Source of the DNA: Rhodanobacter sp. B05 | Lineage (GTDB): Bacteria > Pseudomonadota > Gammaproteobacteria > Xanthomonadales > Rhodanobacteraceae | Direction: 5' to 3' | Length of the DNA stretch: 64,000 nt | Assembly (NCBI RefSeq): GCF_002001085.1 | Contig: NZ_MUNU01000015.1 | Span: forward strand, 372,001-436,000 | Part shown: positions 26,110 through 34,436 of the stretch, one piece after another | Numbering within the stretch: position 1 is the stretch's first letter | Layout: each line of letters opens with the position of its first letter | Translations under genes and position numbers: made by a program | The notes under the pieces: model-generated | Told to the model about the DNA's origin: nothing | Databases searched by the model: none | Seen by the model: the letters and a program-made list of their open reading frames with translations, nothing else

Positions 26110-28098
26110 TCAGTCGGCGAAGCGCACCAGCACGGCGTCGGCCTCGACGAATTCGCCTTGCGTGGCGTTCATGCTTTCGATGGTACCGGCGCGCGGTGCC
26201 TTCAAGGCCAGTTCCATCTTCATTGCTTCCATCACCAGCAGTTCCTGGCCTTGCTCGACCACGTCGCCGGCCTTGGCTTTCACCAGCACGATGCGGCCGG
26301 GCATCGGCGCGATCACCTGGTTGCCGCCGGCGGTATCGCTGGACTCCCACGCGAACGCGGCGGCGCGGCTGAAGCTGTAGCGCTGGCCGTTGGCGTCGTG
26401 CGGCAGGACGTGGGCGGCGTCGCTACGCATCGGCACCCGGCGCGATTCGCCGTCGAAGCGGGCGCTGAGGCTGTCGTCGAGCAGGTGCGCGCCGTGCACC
26501 TCGCAGCCGGTGTCGCCGTACTGCAGCCGGTAGTCGCCAGCGTGGCCGCGCGCCTCGATCTCGAAGCGCTGTTCGCGCCAGGTCAGCGCCACGATGCGCT
26601 TGCCGGCGTGGCCGATGCGCCAGGCATCGGCGCTCGACCAGGGCGAATGCGGATCGGCCGCGGCGGTGGTCACATGCGACTCGTCGCGCAGCAGCGCGGC
26701 GGTGGCGGCGGCGAACAGCACCTCGTCGCTCGGCGACGCGTCGCCGACCAGGAATTCTTCGAGATGGCGATCGAGGTAGCCGGTATCGATGCGGCCTTCG
26801 ACTACGGCGGAGTGGCGCACCAGTCGTTCGAGGAAACCGATGTTCGATTTCGGGCCGATGATTTCGCTGGCGGCCAGCGCTTCGCGCATCCGCTGCAGCG
26901 CTTTCGGGCGATCCTCGTCCCACACGATCAGCTTGGCGATCATCGGGTCGTAGAAGATCGTCACCGTGTCGCCTTCGATCACGCCGCCGTCGAGGCGCAC
27001 GTGGGGCGAGGGTGCGGGCAGGCGCAGGGTTTGCAGCTTGCCGGAGCCGGGCAGGAAATTCTGGTCGGGATCTTCGGCGTACAGGCGCACTTCGATGGCA
27101 TGGCCGTGCGAGATCACCTGCTGCTGGGTGAGCGGCAGCGGTTCGCCGTGGGCGATGCGCAACTGCCATTCCACCAGATCCACGCCGTGGGTGAGCTCGG
27201 TGACCGGGTGCTCCACCTGCAGGCGCGTGTTCATCTCCATGAAATGGAAATCGCCGGCCGGCCCCACGATGAATTCCACCGTGCCCGCGCCCACGTAGTT
27301 CACCGCGCGGGCTGCCGCCACGGCGGCCTCGCCCATCGCGGCGCGCTTGTCGGGGGTGAGGAAGGGCGAGGGAGTTTCCTCCAGCACCTTCTGGTAGCGG
27401 CGCTGTGCCGAGCATTCGCGCTCGCCGATGTGGATGATGTTGCCGTGGCGGTCGCCGAAGATCTGGAACTCGATATGGCGCGGCTGCTCGATGTAGCGCT
27501 CCAGCAACATCGAGGCATCGCCGAAGGCGGCCTTGGCCACGCGCTGTGCGGTTTCCAGTGCTTCGGGAAATTCGGCGTCCGAGCGCACGACCTGCATGCC
27601 CTTGCCACCGCCACCGGCCGAGGGCTTGATGATGAGCGGGTAGCCGACCTTGTGCGCCTCGCTGGCGAGGAAGGTGTTGTCCTGGTTGTCGCCGTCGTAG
27701 CCGGGCACCAGCGGTACATCGTGTCTGGCCATCAGCTGCTTGGCCGCAGCTTTCGAGCCCATCGCCTCGATGCTCTCGGGATCGGGGCCGATGAACACGA
27801 TGCCGGCGTCCTGGCAGGCCCGCGAGAAGGCGGTGTTTTCGGACAGGAAGCCGTAGCCGGGGTGGATGGCCTGGGCGCCGCTCTTTTTCGCAGCATCGAG
27901 GATAGCCTCGATGCGCAAATAGGATTCGGCCGGCAGCGGCCCGCCGATCGGCCACGCTTCGTCGGCCAGCCGCACGTGCTGCGCGTCGCGGTCGGCTTCC
28001 GAATACACCGCGATGGTGTGGATGCCGAGGCGGCGGCAGGTGCGGATCACGCGGCAGGCGATCTCGCCGCGGTTGGCTATCAGTACGCGTTCGAACAT
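26110..28098 (-). CDS. Biotin-dependent acyl-CoA carboxylase alpha subunit (methylcrotonyl-CoA carboxylase type)
   Basis: 662 residues from the ATG at 28098. Biotin carboxylase domain: MFERVLIANRGEIACRVIRTCR, the ATP-grasp glycine loop KPSAGGGGKGMQVV, and FIGPDPESIEAMGSK. The C-terminal biotinyl domain carries VMEAMKMELALKAP with biotin on Lys627. Length and context (HMG-CoA lyase downstream, enoyl-CoA hydratase upstream) favour 3-methylcrotonyl-CoA carboxylase alpha (liuD/mccA type) over propionyl- or acetyl-CoA carboxylase, but the beta subunit gene is not nearby, so specificity is inferred. A 102-bp gap separates it from the cupin gene. Confidence 0.9.
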   Translation of the reverse strand: MFERVLIANRGEIACRVIRTCRRLGIHTIAVYSEADRDAQHVRLADEAWPIGGPLPAESYLRIEAILDAAKKSGAQAIHPGYGFLSENTAFSRACQDAGIVFIGPDPESIEAMGSKAAAKQLMARHDVPLVPGYDGDNQDNTFLASEAHKVGYPLIIKPSAGGGGKGMQVVRSDAEFPEALETAQRVAKAAFGDASMLLERYIEQPRHIEFQIFGDRHGNIIHIGERECSAQRRYQKVLEETPSPFLTPDKRAAMGEAAVAAARAVNYVGAGTVEFIVGPAGDFHFMEMNTRLQVEHPVTELTHGVDLVEWQLRIAHGEPLPLTQQQVISHGHAIEVRLYAEDPDQNFLPGSGKLQTLRLPAPSPHVRLDGGVIEGDTVTIFYDPMIAKLIVWDEDRPKALQRMREALAASEIIGPKSNIGFLERLVRHSAVVEGRIDTGYLDRHLEEFLVGDASPSDEVLFAAATAALLRDESHVTTAAADPHSPWSSADAWRIGHAGKRIVALTWREQRFEIEARGHAGDYRLQYGDTGCEVHGAHLLDDSLSARFDGESRRVPMRSDAAHVLPHDANGQRYSFSRAAAFAWESSDTAGGNQVIAPMPGRIVLVKAKAGDVVEQGQELLVMEAMKMELALKAPRAGTIESMNATQGEFVEADAVLVRFAD

Positions 28099-28200
28099 GC
28101 AGGATCCCTGGAACCGTTCGTGTCGATGCAAAGCCGTCAAAGCTAACAGATTGGGGTGTTGCCGCCGCTGCGCGGCGCAGCATCATGGTGCGCGCGGCGG

Positions 28201-28719
28201 CTATTCGCCATCCCAGTAATCGAGCGATTGTTCCTGCCGCCCGAGCACCCGGAACTTCCGCGGCGTGCCGTCCGCGTCGCGCAGGCTGTCGTCGAACACG
28301 AGGTACTTGCCGGAGTCCGGGTATTCGCAGATGTCCGGCGCTTCGTTGGTGCCAATTGCCAGGTAGCGCAGCTCGACGTCGCCGGTGTTGATGATCTGGT
28401 GCGCGGTTTCCGGACCGCCGGGCGGGCAGGCGATGAGGTCGCCGGCGCGCAGCGGGTGGCGCGCATCGCCGTAGCGCAGTTCACCGCTGCCTTCGAGGAT
28501 GAAGAACAGCTCTTCTTCCACGCGGTGGTTGTGGAACGGGCAGTTGCGCTTGCCCGGCGCCACCACGGTGAGGTTGTAGCCGAGCTTGCGCGCGCCGATG
28601 CGGCTGGCGATCTCGCCCCAGCGGATGTCGTAGTCCGCGGCGTTCTTGCCGGTGGGCACCATGGCTGGATCGACCGAGCGCAGTTCGATCTGATCGAGGT
28701 TGATGATGGGCCCGCTCAT
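28201..28719 (-). CDS. Cupin domain protein
   Basis: 172 residues from the ATG at 28719, which overlaps the stop of the enoyl-CoA hydratase gene by 4 bp. A single cupin barrel: motif 1 is CPFHNHRVEEELFFILEGSGEL (metal ligands His, His, Glu) and motif 2 is LIACPPGGPETAHQIINTG (His). The C-terminal part (YLAIGTNEAPDICEYPDSGKY, VFDDSLRDADG) is typical of a conserved cupin family without assigned reaction. It is not a 3-hydroxyanthranilate dioxygenase. Coupled translation with a leucine-catabolism type gene suggests a role in that pathway, or in clearing a side product, but none is established. Confidence 0.82.
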   Translation of the reverse strand: MSGPIINLDQIELRSVDPAMVPTGKNAADYDIRWGEIASRIGARKLGYNLTVVAPGKRNCPFHNHRVEEELFFILEGSGELRYGDARHPLRAGDLIACPPGGPETAHQIINTGDVELRYLAIGTNEAPDICEYPDSGKYLVFDDSLRDADGTPRKFRVLGRQEQSLDYWDGE

Positions 28720-29522
28720 GGCAGGTTCCGGGCGGCGGCGACCCACGCCGGCGCACGCTTGTCGAGGAAGGCGCCCAGGCCGTGCTGGCCTTCCGGTGAC
28801 ACGCGCAGGCGGGCGATCAGTTCGGCGTTGACACTGTCGATGCGCTCGGCGTGCACCGGATCGGCGCCGCCGATGCGCAAGGCCAGCTGTTTCGCTTCGC
28901 GCTGCGCCAGCGGGCCGGCCTTGGCCAGCAGGTACAACTGGCGCTCGATCGCTTCGTCCAGCTCGCTGGCGGATACCACCGCATGCAGCAGGCCGATGCG
29001 TGCCGCGGTGGCGGCATCGAACACCTCGCCGGTGATGAACAGTCGGCGCGCCTCGCGCAGGCCGATCGCGGCGATCACGTACGGCGAGATCACCGCCGGC
29101 ACCAGGCCAAGCTTCACTTCCGACAGCGCGAACTTGGCGGTGTCGACGCCGATCGCGATATCGCAGCAGGCGACCAGGCCCACGCCGCCGCCGTACGCCG
29201 CGCCGTTGACCCGCGCGATGGTGGGCTTGGACAGGAACTGCAGCGTTCGCATCAGTCTGGCCAGGCGCAGCGAATCCTCGCGGTTCTCCTGCTCGCTGGC
29301 GCCGGCCATGCCGCGCATCCAGTTAAGGTCGGCGCCGGCCGAGAAGCAACTGCCGTTGCCGGTGAGCACCACCGCACGCACGGTCGGCTCGGCATCGGCT
29401 GCGACCAGGGCCTCGGTCAGCGCGGCGATCAGTGCGTCGTCGAACGCGTTGTGGATCTGCGGCCGGTTCAGGCTGAGCCAGGCTACGGCACCGCGGCGTT
29501 CGCTGAGGATGGAATCGGTCAT
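28716..29522 (-). CDS. Enoyl-CoA hydratase/isomerase family protein (methylglutaconyl-CoA hydratase-like)
   Basis: 268 residues from the ATG at 29522. Crotonase fold with the oxyanion-hole segments CFSAGADLNWMRGM and NGAAYGGGVGLVACCDIAI, plus SEVKLGLVPAVISPYVIAAIG, which carries the catalytic-Glu region. The ADLNWMR wording and the neighbouring carboxylase and HMG-CoA lyase genes fit 3-methylglutaconyl-CoA hydratase (liuC type), which feeds HMG-CoA to the lyase. It is first in the minus-strand run and divergent from feoA. Isovaleryl-CoA dehydrogenase and the carboxylase beta subunit, usually in the same operon, are not in this position. Confidence 0.88.
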   Translation of the reverse strand: MTDSILSERRGAVAWLSLNRPQIHNAFDDALIAALTEALVAADAEPTVRAVVLTGNGSCFSAGADLNWMRGMAGASEQENREDSLRLARLMRTLQFLSKPTIARVNGAAYGGGVGLVACCDIAIGVDTAKFALSEVKLGLVPAVISPYVIAAIGLREARRLFITGEVFDAATAARIGLLHAVVSASELDEAIERQLYLLAKAGPLAQREAKQLALRIGGADPVHAERIDSVNAELIARLRVSPEGQHGLGAFLDKRAPAWVAAARNLP

Positions 29523-29604
29523 CGGGCGTCCCGGCAAATAGCGCCATGATAAACGCTGGCGGATTCGTGAGTTCCTGCGTGATGCAGCATGACGGACAAA
29601 TGGT

Positions 29605-29626
29605 TACAATGCGAACAATTCTTATT
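29605..29626 (+). promoter_or_regulatory. feo promoter with candidate Fur box
   Basis: A -10-like TACAAT lies at 29605-29610 and overlaps an imperfect 19-bp palindrome at 29608-29626 (AATGCGAACAATTCTTATT, pattern AATnnGAAnnnTTCnnATT), close to the gammaproteobacterial Fur consensus. Fur with Fe2+ bound here would block the promoter, so feoAB would be induced by iron limitation. No convincing -35 is visible. Confidence 0.65.
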
Positions 29627-29639
29627 TGAGTTGGTGCCT

Positions 29640-29885
29640 GTGCGCCTGTCCGAACTGCCCAAGGGAGCTCCCGCCGTGGTCGACCGCGTGCATGACGCGC
29701 ATGCGGTGGATCCGATTGCGCGGCGCCTGCGCGATCTCGGCTTCGTCGACGGCGAGCCGGTGCGAGTGGTGGCGGTGGGCCCGATGGGCGGCGATCCGAT
29801 CCTGATCCAGATCGGCTTCACCCGGTTTGCCTTGCGCCGCGCCGAGGCCGCGCGAATCAGCGTGCGCACCGAGGTGGCGGCATGA
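29640..29885 (+). CDS. feoA: Ferrous iron transport protein A
   Basis: 81 residues from the GTG at 29640. A small SH3-like FeoA domain: MRLSELPKGAPAVVDRVHD at the start, RRLRDLGFVDGEPVRVVAVG in the middle and a C-terminal RFALRRAEAARISV. FeoA supports the FeoB Fe2+ transporter, probably from the cytoplasmic side. An in-frame ATG at 29589 lies upstream of the -10 and Fur box and cannot be used from that promoter; the GTG start also matches the usual FeoA N-terminus. The stop overlaps the feoB start by ATGA. Confidence 0.88.
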   Translation: MRLSELPKGAPAVVDRVHDAHAVDPIARRLRDLGFVDGEPVRVVAVGPMGGDPILIQIGFTRFALRRAEAARISVRTEVAA

Positions 29886-31720
29886 GCGCATCGACCCTGC
29901 GCATCGCCCTGGTCGGCAACCCGAACTGCGGCAAGACGGCGCTGTTCAACCAACTCACCGGTGGCCGCCAGAAAGTGGCCAACTATGCCGGTGTCACGGT
30001 GGAGCGCAAGGAGGGCCGTTTCACCGCACCTTCGGGCCGGGTGTTGCAGATCCTCGACCTGCCGGGCACCTACAGCCTCGAGGCGAACAGCCCGGACGAG
30101 CAGATCACCCGCGATGTGTGTGCCGGCAACTTCCCCGGCGAAGCCGTACCGGACCTGATCGTCTGCGTGGCCGATGCAACCAACCTGCGCCTGCACCTGC
30201 GTTTCGTGCTGGAGATCAAGCGCCTCGGCCGGCCGGTGGTGCTGGCCTTGAACATGATGGACACCGCGCGCGCGCGCGGCATCGTCATCGATGTGCCCGA
30301 GCTGCAGCGGCGGCTTGGCCTGCCGGTGGTCGAGACGGTGGCGGTGAAGCGCGGTGGCGCGCGCGGCCTGATCGAACGTGTCGACGGCAACGTGCCGACG
30401 GCGGCACCGGCGCAGCCGGAGGATGCGGCCAGCCACGCCGACCTGCACGCGCAGGTGCGCGAACTGCTCGCCGCCACGGTGAGCATGCCGCGCACCACCG
30501 CGGCGCTGGACGACGCGCTGGATCGCTGGGCGCTGCATCCGGTCTTCGGCCTGGCGATTCTTGCCGTGGTGATGTTCCTGGTATTCCAGGCGGTGTACGC
30601 CGCCGGCAAGCCGATGAGCGACCTGATCGGCGATGGTTTCGGCTGGATGGGCGGGCACGTGGCCGCGTTGATGCCGGCCGGACCGTTGCAAAGCCTGGTC
30701 GTCGACGGCCTGTTCGGTGGCCTGGGCACGGTGATCGGCTTCCTGCCGGTGATCCTGGTGCTGTTCCTGTTCATCCTGACCCTGGAGGAATCGGGCTACC
30801 TGCCGCGCGCCGCCTTCCTGCTGGATCGGCTGATGCTGTCGGTCGGCCTGACCGGGCGCTCGTTCATCCCGCTGCTGTCGAGCTTCGCCTGCGCGATCCC
30901 CGGCATCATGGGCACGCGCAGCATCCAGGACCCGCGCGATCGCCTCGCCACCATCCTGATCGCTCCGCTGATGACCTGTTCGGCGCGCCTGCCGGTGTAT
31001 GCGCTGCTGATCGGTGCGTTCATTCCGTCGCGCAAGGTGCTGGAGCTGTTCAACCTGCAGGGCATCGTGCTGTTCGCGCTGTACCTGGCTGGCATCCTCG
31101 GTGCGATGGCCGTGGGCTGGGTGATGAAGCGCATCCGCCGCGACAAGAGCGAACACGCGCTGCTGATGGAGCTGCCCTCGTACCGGATGCCGAAGCTGCG
31201 CGACGTGGCGATCGGCCTGTACGAGCGCGGCGCGATCTTCATGAAGCGGCTGACCGGGGTGATCCTCGGGCTGACCGTGCTGATGTGGTTCCTTTCCACC
31301 TTCCCGGCGGCGCCGGCCGGCGCGCCCGGGCCGGCGATCGACTACAGCTTCGCCGGCTATATCGGGCGCGGCCTGCAGTTCATCTTCGGGCCGATCGGCT
31401 TCAACTGGCAGATCAGCCTGGCGCTGATCCCCGCGTTTGCCGCACGCGAAACCGCGGTGGCGGCACTGGCGACCGTCTACCTGGTCGGTGGCGAGGCCGT
31501 GGGCGGGTTGGGCCATGCGCTGGCCGGGCAGATTTCGCTGGCCAGCGCGCTGTCGCTGCTGGTGTGGTTTGCGTATGCGCCGCAGTGCATGTCCACGCTG
31601 GCGGTGATCCGTCGCGAAACCAATTCATGGCGCAACGTGGCGATCTCGTTCGGCTACATGTTCGTGCTGGCCTACGCGGCGTCGTTCATCGTCTACCAGG
31701 TGGCGAGGGTCATGGCATGA
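29882..31720 (+). CDS. feoB: Ferrous iron transport protein B
   Basis: 612 residues. The N-terminal G-protein domain has G1 GNPNCGKT (12-19), a G2/G3 region (GVTVERKEG, LDLPGTYSL) and G4 NMMD. A membrane domain with the Feo gate regions follows (LPVILVLFLFILTLEESGYLPRAAF, FACAIPGIMGTRS, TCSARLPVYALLIGAF), with the conserved cysteines expected of FeoB. It imports Fe2+ across the inner membrane. It is shorter than the 773-residue Escherichia coli protein but of the size usual in Lysobacterales. Flanked by overlapping feoA and a small Cys-rich membrane protein. Confidence 0.95.
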   Translation: MSASTLRIALVGNPNCGKTALFNQLTGGRQKVANYAGVTVERKEGRFTAPSGRVLQILDLPGTYSLEANSPDEQITRDVCAGNFPGEAVPDLIVCVADATNLRLHLRFVLEIKRLGRPVVLALNMMDTARARGIVIDVPELQRRLGLPVVETVAVKRGGARGLIERVDGNVPTAAPAQPEDAASHADLHAQVRELLAATVSMPRTTAALDDALDRWALHPVFGLAILAVVMFLVFQAVYAAGKPMSDLIGDGFGWMGGHVAALMPAGPLQSLVVDGLFGGLGTVIGFLPVILVLFLFILTLEESGYLPRAAFLLDRLMLSVGLTGRSFIPLLSSFACAIPGIMGTRSIQDPRDRLATILIAPLMTCSARLPVYALLIGAFIPSRKVLELFNLQGIVLFALYLAGILGAMAVGWVMKRIRRDKSEHALLMELPSYRMPKLRDVAIGLYERGAIFMKRLTGVILGLTVLMWFLSTFPAAPAGAPGPAIDYSFAGYIGRGLQFIFGPIGFNWQISLALIPAFAARETAVAALATVYLVGGEAVGGLGHALAGQISLASALSLLVWFAYAPQCMSTLAVIRRETNSWRNVAISFGYMFVLAYAASFIVYQVARVMA

Positions 31721-32016
31721 GCACGGGACTGCTGCTGCAATACGTGATCGTCGGGCTGATCGTGCTGGCCAGCGTGCTGATCGTCTTTCGCAAGCTGGCG
31801 CCGAAGCTCACCAATCGCTGGTTCGCCGCCGCCTCGATCCATTTCAGCCAGCCCGGACGGGCGGGGTGGGTGCGTGCGTTCGGACGAAGCCTGCAGCCGA
31901 AGCAGGCCACCGGCAACTGCAGCGACGGCTGCAGCACCTGCGGCGCATGCGGGCCGAAGCCGCCGGCAGCGGCCAAGGTCGAGCCGATGCCGTTGGAGTT
32001 TCGCTCGCGGCACTAA
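31717..32016 (+). CDS. Small Cys-rich membrane protein in the feo operon (DUF6587-like)
   Basis: 99 residues, ATG overlapping the feoB stop (ATGA). One N-terminal membrane segment (LLLQYVIVGLIVLASVLIVF), a basic linker, and a C-terminal cysteine cluster NCSDGCSTCGACG that could bind iron or another metal. It occupies the place of FeoC, but it is not the winged-helix FeoC of enterics. The assignment to the DUF6587-type family of feo-linked proteins is from memory of the layout and is tentative; a role in FeoB function or iron handling is inferred from position. Confidence 0.75.
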   Translation: MSTGLLLQYVIVGLIVLASVLIVFRKLAPKLTNRWFAAASIHFSQPGRAGWVRAFGRSLQPKQATGNCSDGCSTCGACGPKPPAAAKVEPMPLEFRSRH

Positions 32017-32054
32017 GGTGATTTCGTCCGTCACCAGCTCCAAATCGGCCTCCA

Positions 32055-32151
32055 CCCGATCACCCTGAGCGTAGCGAAGCGAAGTCGAAGGGCTGCACAC
32101 CGGGACGGCGAAACCCTTCGACTTCGCTTCGCTACGCTCAGGGTGATCGGG
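32055..32151. repeat. Perfect 38-bp inverted repeat downstream of feo (family B)
   Basis: Arms 32055-32092 (begins CCCGATCACCCTGAGCG) and 32114-32151 are exact reverse complements, with a 21-nt loop. The arm contains the purine-rich word GAAGCGAAGTCGAAGGG. It is in the feo 3' region before the rpsT terminator. No other full copy in this window. Confidence 0.85.
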
Positions 32152-32226
32152 TTTGAGGTGGCGGCAGCCGTCGCTCCCATCATCGGGAACGCCGGCAGGC
32201 GGTGCCCGCTCCGCAAAACCAGGCAC

Positions 32227-32252
32227 AAAAAAGCCGGCTTGCGCCGGCTTTT
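32227..32252. terminator. Terminator of rpsT (bidirectional)
   Basis: A GCCGGC stem with a TTGC loop is flanked by A-run and T-run, giving an intrinsic terminator in both directions: for rpsT on the minus strand and for any read-through from feo on the plus strand. Confidence 0.85.
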
Positions 32253-32278
32253 CTTTCAACCCGAATCGTCGAGTCGGC

Positions 32279-32542
32279 TTACGCCAGTTCGTGGATCTTC
32301 GCGTTGAGGCGGCTCTTGTGGCGGGCGGCCTTGTTCTTGTGGATCAGGCCACGGGCGGCGTAGCGATCCATCACCGGCTGGGCGACGGTGAACGCGGCGA
32401 TCGCGCCGGCCTTGTCCTTGGCCTCGATGGCCTTGACGACCTTCTTCAGGGCGGTGCGGACCATGGAACGTGCGCTGATGTTGCGCAGGCGGCGCTGTTC
32501 GGACTGGCGCGCGCGCTTCTTCGCGGACTTGATGTTGGCCAA
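32279..32542 (-). CDS. rpsT: 30S ribosomal protein S20
   Basis: 87 residues, starting at a TTG at 32542 with GGAG upstream: (M)[18 protein letters not shown], the universal S20 N-terminus. A non-ATG start is also used by rpsT in Escherichia coli (UUG), where it is part of autogenous control. The rest ([39 protein letters not shown]) is a normal S20, a primary 16S rRNA-binding protein. The longer in-frame ATG start at 32587 would add residues not found in the family. Divergent from murJ. Confidence 0.95.
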   Translation of the reverse strand: MANIKSAKKRARQSEQRRLRNISARSMVRTALKKVVKAIEAKDKAGAIAAFTVAQPVMDRYAARGLIHKNKAARHKSRLNAKIHELA

Positions 32543-32776
32543 GGTAGAACTCCGGAATGCAGTGTTGGGGTTGGAAAAAGACGCCAATTATGCGGTCGAT
32601 TCGCCATTGCGTCAATCACTTGGGCGACGATCGGCAGCGTTCGCGCTTTGTCGGCTGGCATCCTGGCGGCGGCGCGGCCAGCATTCTGCCACATGGCGGG
32701 CTGTCCTCCGGCCCGCGGCCACTGTCAAACTATGCCTTTCGCAGCTCGACGCTTGCAGCAAGGTAACCAGCCCCCG

Positions 32777-34384
32777 ATGAAGTCTCCCAGCATGTTCCGC
32801 GGGCTGCTCTCGTTCAGCAGCATGACAATGGTTTCGCGGGTGCTGGGCCTGCTGCGCGACATCTCGATGAGCCATGTGTTCGGCGCCAGCGCCGCCACCG
32901 ACGCGTTCGTGATCGCGTTCCGCATCCCCAATTTCATGCGCCGGCTGTTTGCCGAGGGCTCGTTTTCCACCGCCTTCGTGCCGGTGTTCACCGAGGTCAA
33001 GGAAACCGGCACGCACGCCGATCTGAAGCAGCTGATGGCCCGCGTTTCAGGCACGCTCGGCGGCGTGCTGCTGGTGGTGGTGGCGCTGGGCCTGATCTTC
33101 GCGCCGCAGGTGGCGGGAACGTTCGCGCCGGGCGCGATCGACCAGCCGCACAAGTACGATCTCACCACCGACCTGGTGCGGCTGACCTTCCCGTTCATCC
33201 TGTTCGTGTCGCTGACCGCGCTGGCCGGTGGCGCGCTGAACAGCTTCCATCGCTTCGCGCTGCCGGCGCTGGCGCCGGTGATCCTCAACCTGTGCATGAT
33301 CGTGGGCGCGCTATGGGTCGCGCCGCACCTGGGTACGCCGATCATGGCGATGGGCTGGGCGGTGCTGCTCGCCGGCGTCCTGCAGTGGCTGTTCCTGTTG
33401 CCGGCGCTGCGCGGCATCGATCTGCTCGGGCTGCCGCGCTGGGGTTGGACGCACCCGACGGTGCGCCGAATCATGCGGCTGATGGTGCCGACGCTGTTTG
33501 GCTCCTCGGTGGCCCAGCTCAATCTGCTGCTGGATACGGCGGTGATCTCGCTGCTGGTCACCGGTTCGCAGACCTGGCTATGGCAGTCCACGCGCTTTCT
33601 CGAACTGCCGCTGGGCGTGTTCGGGGTGGCGCTGGGCACGGTGATCCTGCCGGCGTTGTCGCGCCATCATGTCGGCACCGACCATGCGGGCTTCTCGCGG
33701 GCGATGGACTGGGGTCTGCGACTGACCTGGCTGATCGCGCTGCCGGCCACGCTGGCGCTGCTGGTGCTGGCCGGGCCGCTGGTGATCACCTTGTTCGAGA
33801 ACGGTCACTACACCGCGTTCGATGCGCAGATGACCACGCTGTCGACGATGGCGCTGAGCCTGGGTTTGCCGGCCTACGCCCTGGTCAAGATCCTGCTGCC
33901 GGCGTTCTATTCGCGCCAGGACACCCGCACGCCGGTGCGCGCCGGCGTGGCGGCGCTGGTCACCAACATGCTGTTCAACGGGGTGTTCATCGTGCTGCTG
34001 TTCGAGCTGATGGCGCCGCCTGCGCTGCATCAGGTTGGCTGGCTGGACGGCATCGCGCAGGTGCCGGGCCTGCATGTTGCGCTGGCCATCGCCAGCAGTC
34101 TGTCCAGCTATGTCAATTTCCTGCTGCTGTGGCGCTGGCTGAAACGGTCCGGCGTCTATCAACGTGAACCGGGTTGGGCGCGCCACTGGCGACGGCTGGC
34201 GCTGGCCTGCGCCGTGATGGTGCTGGTGCTGGTGCTGGGTCGCTGGCTGTGGCCGCACTGGACGGGCGTGCCGATCCTTACCCGGGTCTGGCATCTGGCC
34301 GTGCTGGTGCTGGCGGGCGGCCTGAGCTACGTCGGCACCTTGCTTGTCGCCGGTCTGCGCTTGCGCGATCTGCGTGGCGCCTGA
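32777..34384 (+). CDS. murJ: Lipid II flippase MurJ
   Basis: 535 residues from the ATG at 32777; ATG at 32792 is an alternative. An MviN/MurJ polytopic protein of about 14 membrane segments. Conserved pieces include MTMVSRVLGLLRDISMSHVFG, ATDAFVIAFRIPNFMRRLFAEG, FSTAFVPVF and FYSRQDTRTPVRAGV. It flips undecaprenyl-linked peptidoglycan precursor across the inner membrane and is essential. It is divergent from rpsT and followed by ribF after a short GC hairpin, as is common in gammaproteobacteria. Confidence 0.94.
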   Translation: MKSPSMFRGLLSFSSMTMVSRVLGLLRDISMSHVFGASAATDAFVIAFRIPNFMRRLFAEGSFSTAFVPVFTEVKETGTHADLKQLMARVSGTLGGVLLVVVALGLIFAPQVAGTFAPGAIDQPHKYDLTTDLVRLTFPFILFVSLTALAGGALNSFHRFALPALAPVILNLCMIVGALWVAPHLGTPIMAMGWAVLLAGVLQWLFLLPALRGIDLLGLPRWGWTHPTVRRIMRLMVPTLFGSSVAQLNLLLDTAVISLLVTGSQTWLWQSTRFLELPLGVFGVALGTVILPALSRHHVGTDHAGFSRAMDWGLRLTWLIALPATLALLVLAGPLVITLFENGHYTAFDAQMTTLSTMALSLGLPAYALVKILLPAFYSRQDTRTPVRAGVAALVTNMLFNGVFIVLLFELMAPPALHQVGWLDGIAQVPGLHVALAIASSLSSYVNFLLLWRWLKRSGVYQREPGWARHWRRLALACAVMVLVLVLGRWLWPHWTGVPILTRVWHLAVLVLAGGLSYVGTLLVAGLRLRDLRGA

Positions 34385-34436
34385 CGACCCGGTCGCCGAC
34401 TTGGGCGGGCTGCCCGCCCGTTATACTCAGGCGATG

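Noticed and set aside
25114..28146. 1010-residue plus-strand open frame
   Set aside because: Antisense of HMG-CoA lyase and the carboxylase alpha subunit and spans their intergenic repeat; no recognisable motif.
28201..28719. 3-hydroxyanthranilate 3,4-dioxygenase as identity of the cupin
   Set aside because: The cupin motifs and C-terminal segment do not match that enzyme and it lies in the leucine-type run, far from kynU.
29589..29639. feoA N-terminal extension from the ATG at 29589
   Set aside because: It would include the -10 and Fur box and adds residues not seen in FeoA.
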